A stretch of DNA of 64,000 nt from positions 1,240,001-1,304,000 of the forward strand of contig NZ_JABFTX010000001.1 in the NCBI RefSeq assembly GCF_021404305.1. The letters are read 5' to 3'. The translations under genes and the position numbers were made by a program. Shown here piece by piece: positions 62,418-64,000 of the stretch (position 1 is its first letter; each line of letters begins with the position of its first letter). Under the pieces are notes generated by a model that saw only the letters and a program-made list of their open reading frames with translations, searched no databases and was not told where the DNA came from. Source of the DNA: Billgrantia ethanolica. Lineage in GTDB: Bacteria; Pseudomonadota; Gammaproteobacteria; Pseudomonadales; Halomonadaceae.

Positions 62418-64000
62418 TCATTCTGGGTTCTTTGCGTACTGCTTCCACACAGCATGCACTTGCTCAAGCCTGACCCCATCCTTGACCTTGAAAAGCCCGG
62501 CCGACTCTACACTTTCCTCGACATCCAAGAAATCGAGTACCGCGTGGTAGCTGGGACGATTCCAGAAATCATGGATAAAAATACGCGCCTTTTGGGAACC
62601 TTCCAAGTGCTCCAGAATGTGCTGAATAGCCGCCATGGTACAAGCAACGCGGAAACGACCATCCACCAAGACAAGATCAAACATCTCTTCATGACTATGT
62701 ATTGCCTGGCTATAGGCCGGAAACTTATCGGAATCCTTCATCGACACCGGATAGCCCCACGCTTTTGTGGGACCAATATCCACCGTTTCAATCCGACACT
62801 TATCGCCGAGCTCGGCTTTCAAGGCCTCGACCCACTTGGCGTCGCTCTCGACACCATACACCGCCAATCCCTCACGGACTGCCCATACAGTGGATCCACC
62901 CGAGCCAAACTCAAAATAGCGATTGGCCTGCCCAATCGCGCGCTTGAAAAGCGAACGCTCCGCATCAGACATGAAAGGCGCGTCAGGCACGTCGAACACT
63001 GGCTTCGCAGAAGATTCTTCGCCTTTGGCTTCGCCTCCAACCGCAGGAGATAAAATCCCCTCCTTACCCAAGTATTCTTGAGCCCTTTCTTCGTCGATGT
63101 CGGCTAATAGCGCATATGCCATATCCTTGACCTGGTAAACGGCATGCAACAAGAACGCCAGTTTGAGACGCTGCGCTGACTGCATACCATTCCTTCTCGC
63201 TCGTGTCGGAAGGAACAAGGCGAAGGCACCTTCAAGGTCCGTCGCCTGCCGCATGGCCTTCGGCACGCTGGCGGGAAAGTGACTGCGGTGCTGCAAGTGA
63301 TTGAAGCGATAAAAGCTGAATCCATGCTGGCTGGCCCAAGCCAAGACCTTGCTGAAGTCAGAGTTCGTGCACTCAGGACCAAACCCAACATAAACTTCAA
63401 CCAGCAAAGTATTCGCCAACGCTTTTGAAGCGTTCTGCAGAATTGACAAATTATCGCCAGCATCGCCCAGGCTCAGCAGGTCGATGTTGGGCAATCCCTG
63501 GATGGCATCAAGGGCTACACTAGGGATTGGCTCGGGCTCACCTTGTACTGAGCCTTCCACTGGGTCACTCGTCGCCTGCTCGCCGTGCCCACGGAGCGAA
63601 ACCGGCTGGCCATTGCCAAGGCTGGTGCCAGGGAAGTGCTGAATCTCACCATAAAGAGACAGAGGATCTACGCTTTCCAGACTGCTACGCGGGTCGAAGC
63701 TCAGCATGGCAATGCATTCAGTACCCAATAACTCTCTCGCATCAGGGCGCGAGGCCAACACCGCCCCGTTATCCACGGCAAGTGCCGGGCTATCGAGGCG
63801 CCAGTCGAAACCACCCTGCTGTCTTGCCATAACCAGCCTGACTGGCTGGTCTTCATCAGCGAAGCGAGCCATGCCAGTTTTGGTGAACGTCAAGGCCTCT
63901 GGTGCCTTGCCCTCACAATGCCGCTGCCAGATGGCGCGCAGCGCTGCCGTAAGGTGGTTGGCGAAACGAGGTCCATCACAAACGGGGGATTCCGTTAGGA
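62418..64000 (-). CDS. FkbM-type / class I SAM methyltransferase, two-module, 5' end beyond the window
   Basis: The reading frame stays open to the right edge, so the start lies outside; the codons from 63894 onward continue as sensible protein (GPRFANHLTAALRAIWQRHC). The first visible module (about 300 aa) resembles an FkbM methyltransferase (ALDAIQGLPNIDLLSLGDAGDNLSILQN; VYVGFGPEC). The C-terminal module (about 190 aa) is a class I SAM fold with motif I RYFEFGSGGSTVWAV and VYGVESD. Multi-module FkbM proteins usually modify glycans. Next to flagellar genes it could belong to a flagellin- or surface-glycan cluster. Base composition is slightly lower in GC than the motility genes. Confidence 0.75.
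   Translation of the reverse strand, partial: LTESPVCDGPRFANHLTAALRAIWQRHCEGKAPEALTFTKTGMARFADEDQPVRLVMARQQGGFDWRLDSPALAVDNGAVLASRPDARELLGTECIAMLSFDPRSSLESVDPLSLYGEIQHFPGTSLGNGQPVSLRGHGEQATSDPVEGSVQGEPEPIPSVALDAIQGLPNIDLLSLGDAGDNLSILQNASKALANTLLVEVYVGFGPECTNSDFSKVLAWASQHGFSFYRFNHLQHRSHFPASVPKAMRQATDLEGAFALFLPTRARRNGMQSAQRLKLAFLLHAVYQVKDMAYALLADIDEERAQEYLGKEGILSPAVGGEAKGEESSAKPVFDVPDAPFMSDAERSLFKRAIGQANRYFEFGSGGSTVWAVREGLAVYGVESDAKWVEALKAELGDKCRIETVDIGPTKAWGYPVSMKDSDKFPAYSQAIHSHEEMFDLVLVDGRFRVACTMAAIQHILEHLEGSQKARIFIHDFWNRPSYHAVLDFLDVEESVESAGLFKVKDGVRLEQVHAVWKQYAKNPE

Overview
The window is about 64 kb of GC-rich, densely packed gammaproteobacterial chromosome. Protein similarity, a Halomonas-style mix of FlhDC-type motility genes with FlhF, and genes such as the HPF/cold-shock fusion, DUF2835, DUF294 and HlyU suggest Halomonadaceae (Halomonas or a close relative). 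This assignment is inferred from recognised protein families, not from a marker gene. I found no rRNA, tRNA, CRISPR array, prophage or intact insertion sequence.

Region 1 (1-25.4 kb) is metabolic and sensory. It opens with an orphan rsxB followed by nth, then a carboxysome-type (CsoSCA-like) carbonic anhydrase homologue and a YdcF-family protein. Next comes a leftward cstA / CC-tailed small protein / ArsA-like ATPase locus. A rightward cluster follows: a small membrane protein, a receiver-only response regulator, a membrane-anchored degenerate-kinase/DnaQ-exonuclease fusion, another small membrane protein and a large sodium/solute-symporter-type histidine kinase (CrbS/MxtR-like). After it lie an MCP with its own sigma-28 promoter, a DUF294 nucleotidyltransferase and hlyU. 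A 142-bp MITE-like palindromic element abuts the argG stop codon. Then come argG, rnt, an HPF-CSD fusion, grxD, argF, a PAS-GGDEF-EAL protein and a second flagellar stator pair.

Region 2 (25.4-54.7 kb) is a motility and chemotaxis island. Two rightward c-di-GMP-type genes (EAL; degenerate EAL-HDOD) meet a long leftward array. In transcription order from the right this array is fliS-fliT-fliK-flhX, flhD-flhC, motA-motB-cheA-cheW, three MCPs and cheR, cheB-MCP-cheY-cheZ, then flhB-flhA-flhF-flhG-like-flhE-fliA. It carries the master regulator FlhDC and also the sigma factor FliA. I located eight sigma-28 promoters by eye (TAAAG/TCAAG box, exactly 11 nt, GCCGAT box), at 13.4, 25.4, 25.5, 39.4, 46.2, 50.8, 54.7 and 60.5 kb. 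They tie the chemoreceptors, both stator sets, the chaperone/hook-length genes and several c-di-GMP enzymes into one late flagellar regulon.

Region 3 (54.7-64 kb) is a c-di-GMP block: a PilZ protein with a degraded HD-GYP domain, a very large LOV-containing GSDEF-EAL protein with its own sigma-28 promoter, and a membrane GGDEF cyclase. After DUF2835, the window ends inside a two-module methyltransferase that may belong to a surface-glycan or flagellin-modification cluster.

The points most worth a second look are: the LOV photoreceptor/c-di-GMP enzyme wired to FliA; the 738-aa FlhF paired with a P-loop-less FlhG-position protein; the pseudo-kinase/exonuclease fusion beside a lone receiver; the free-standing CsoSCA-like protein; a 679-bp near-identical tract shared by two adjacent Aer-type receptors; and the MITE-like element.
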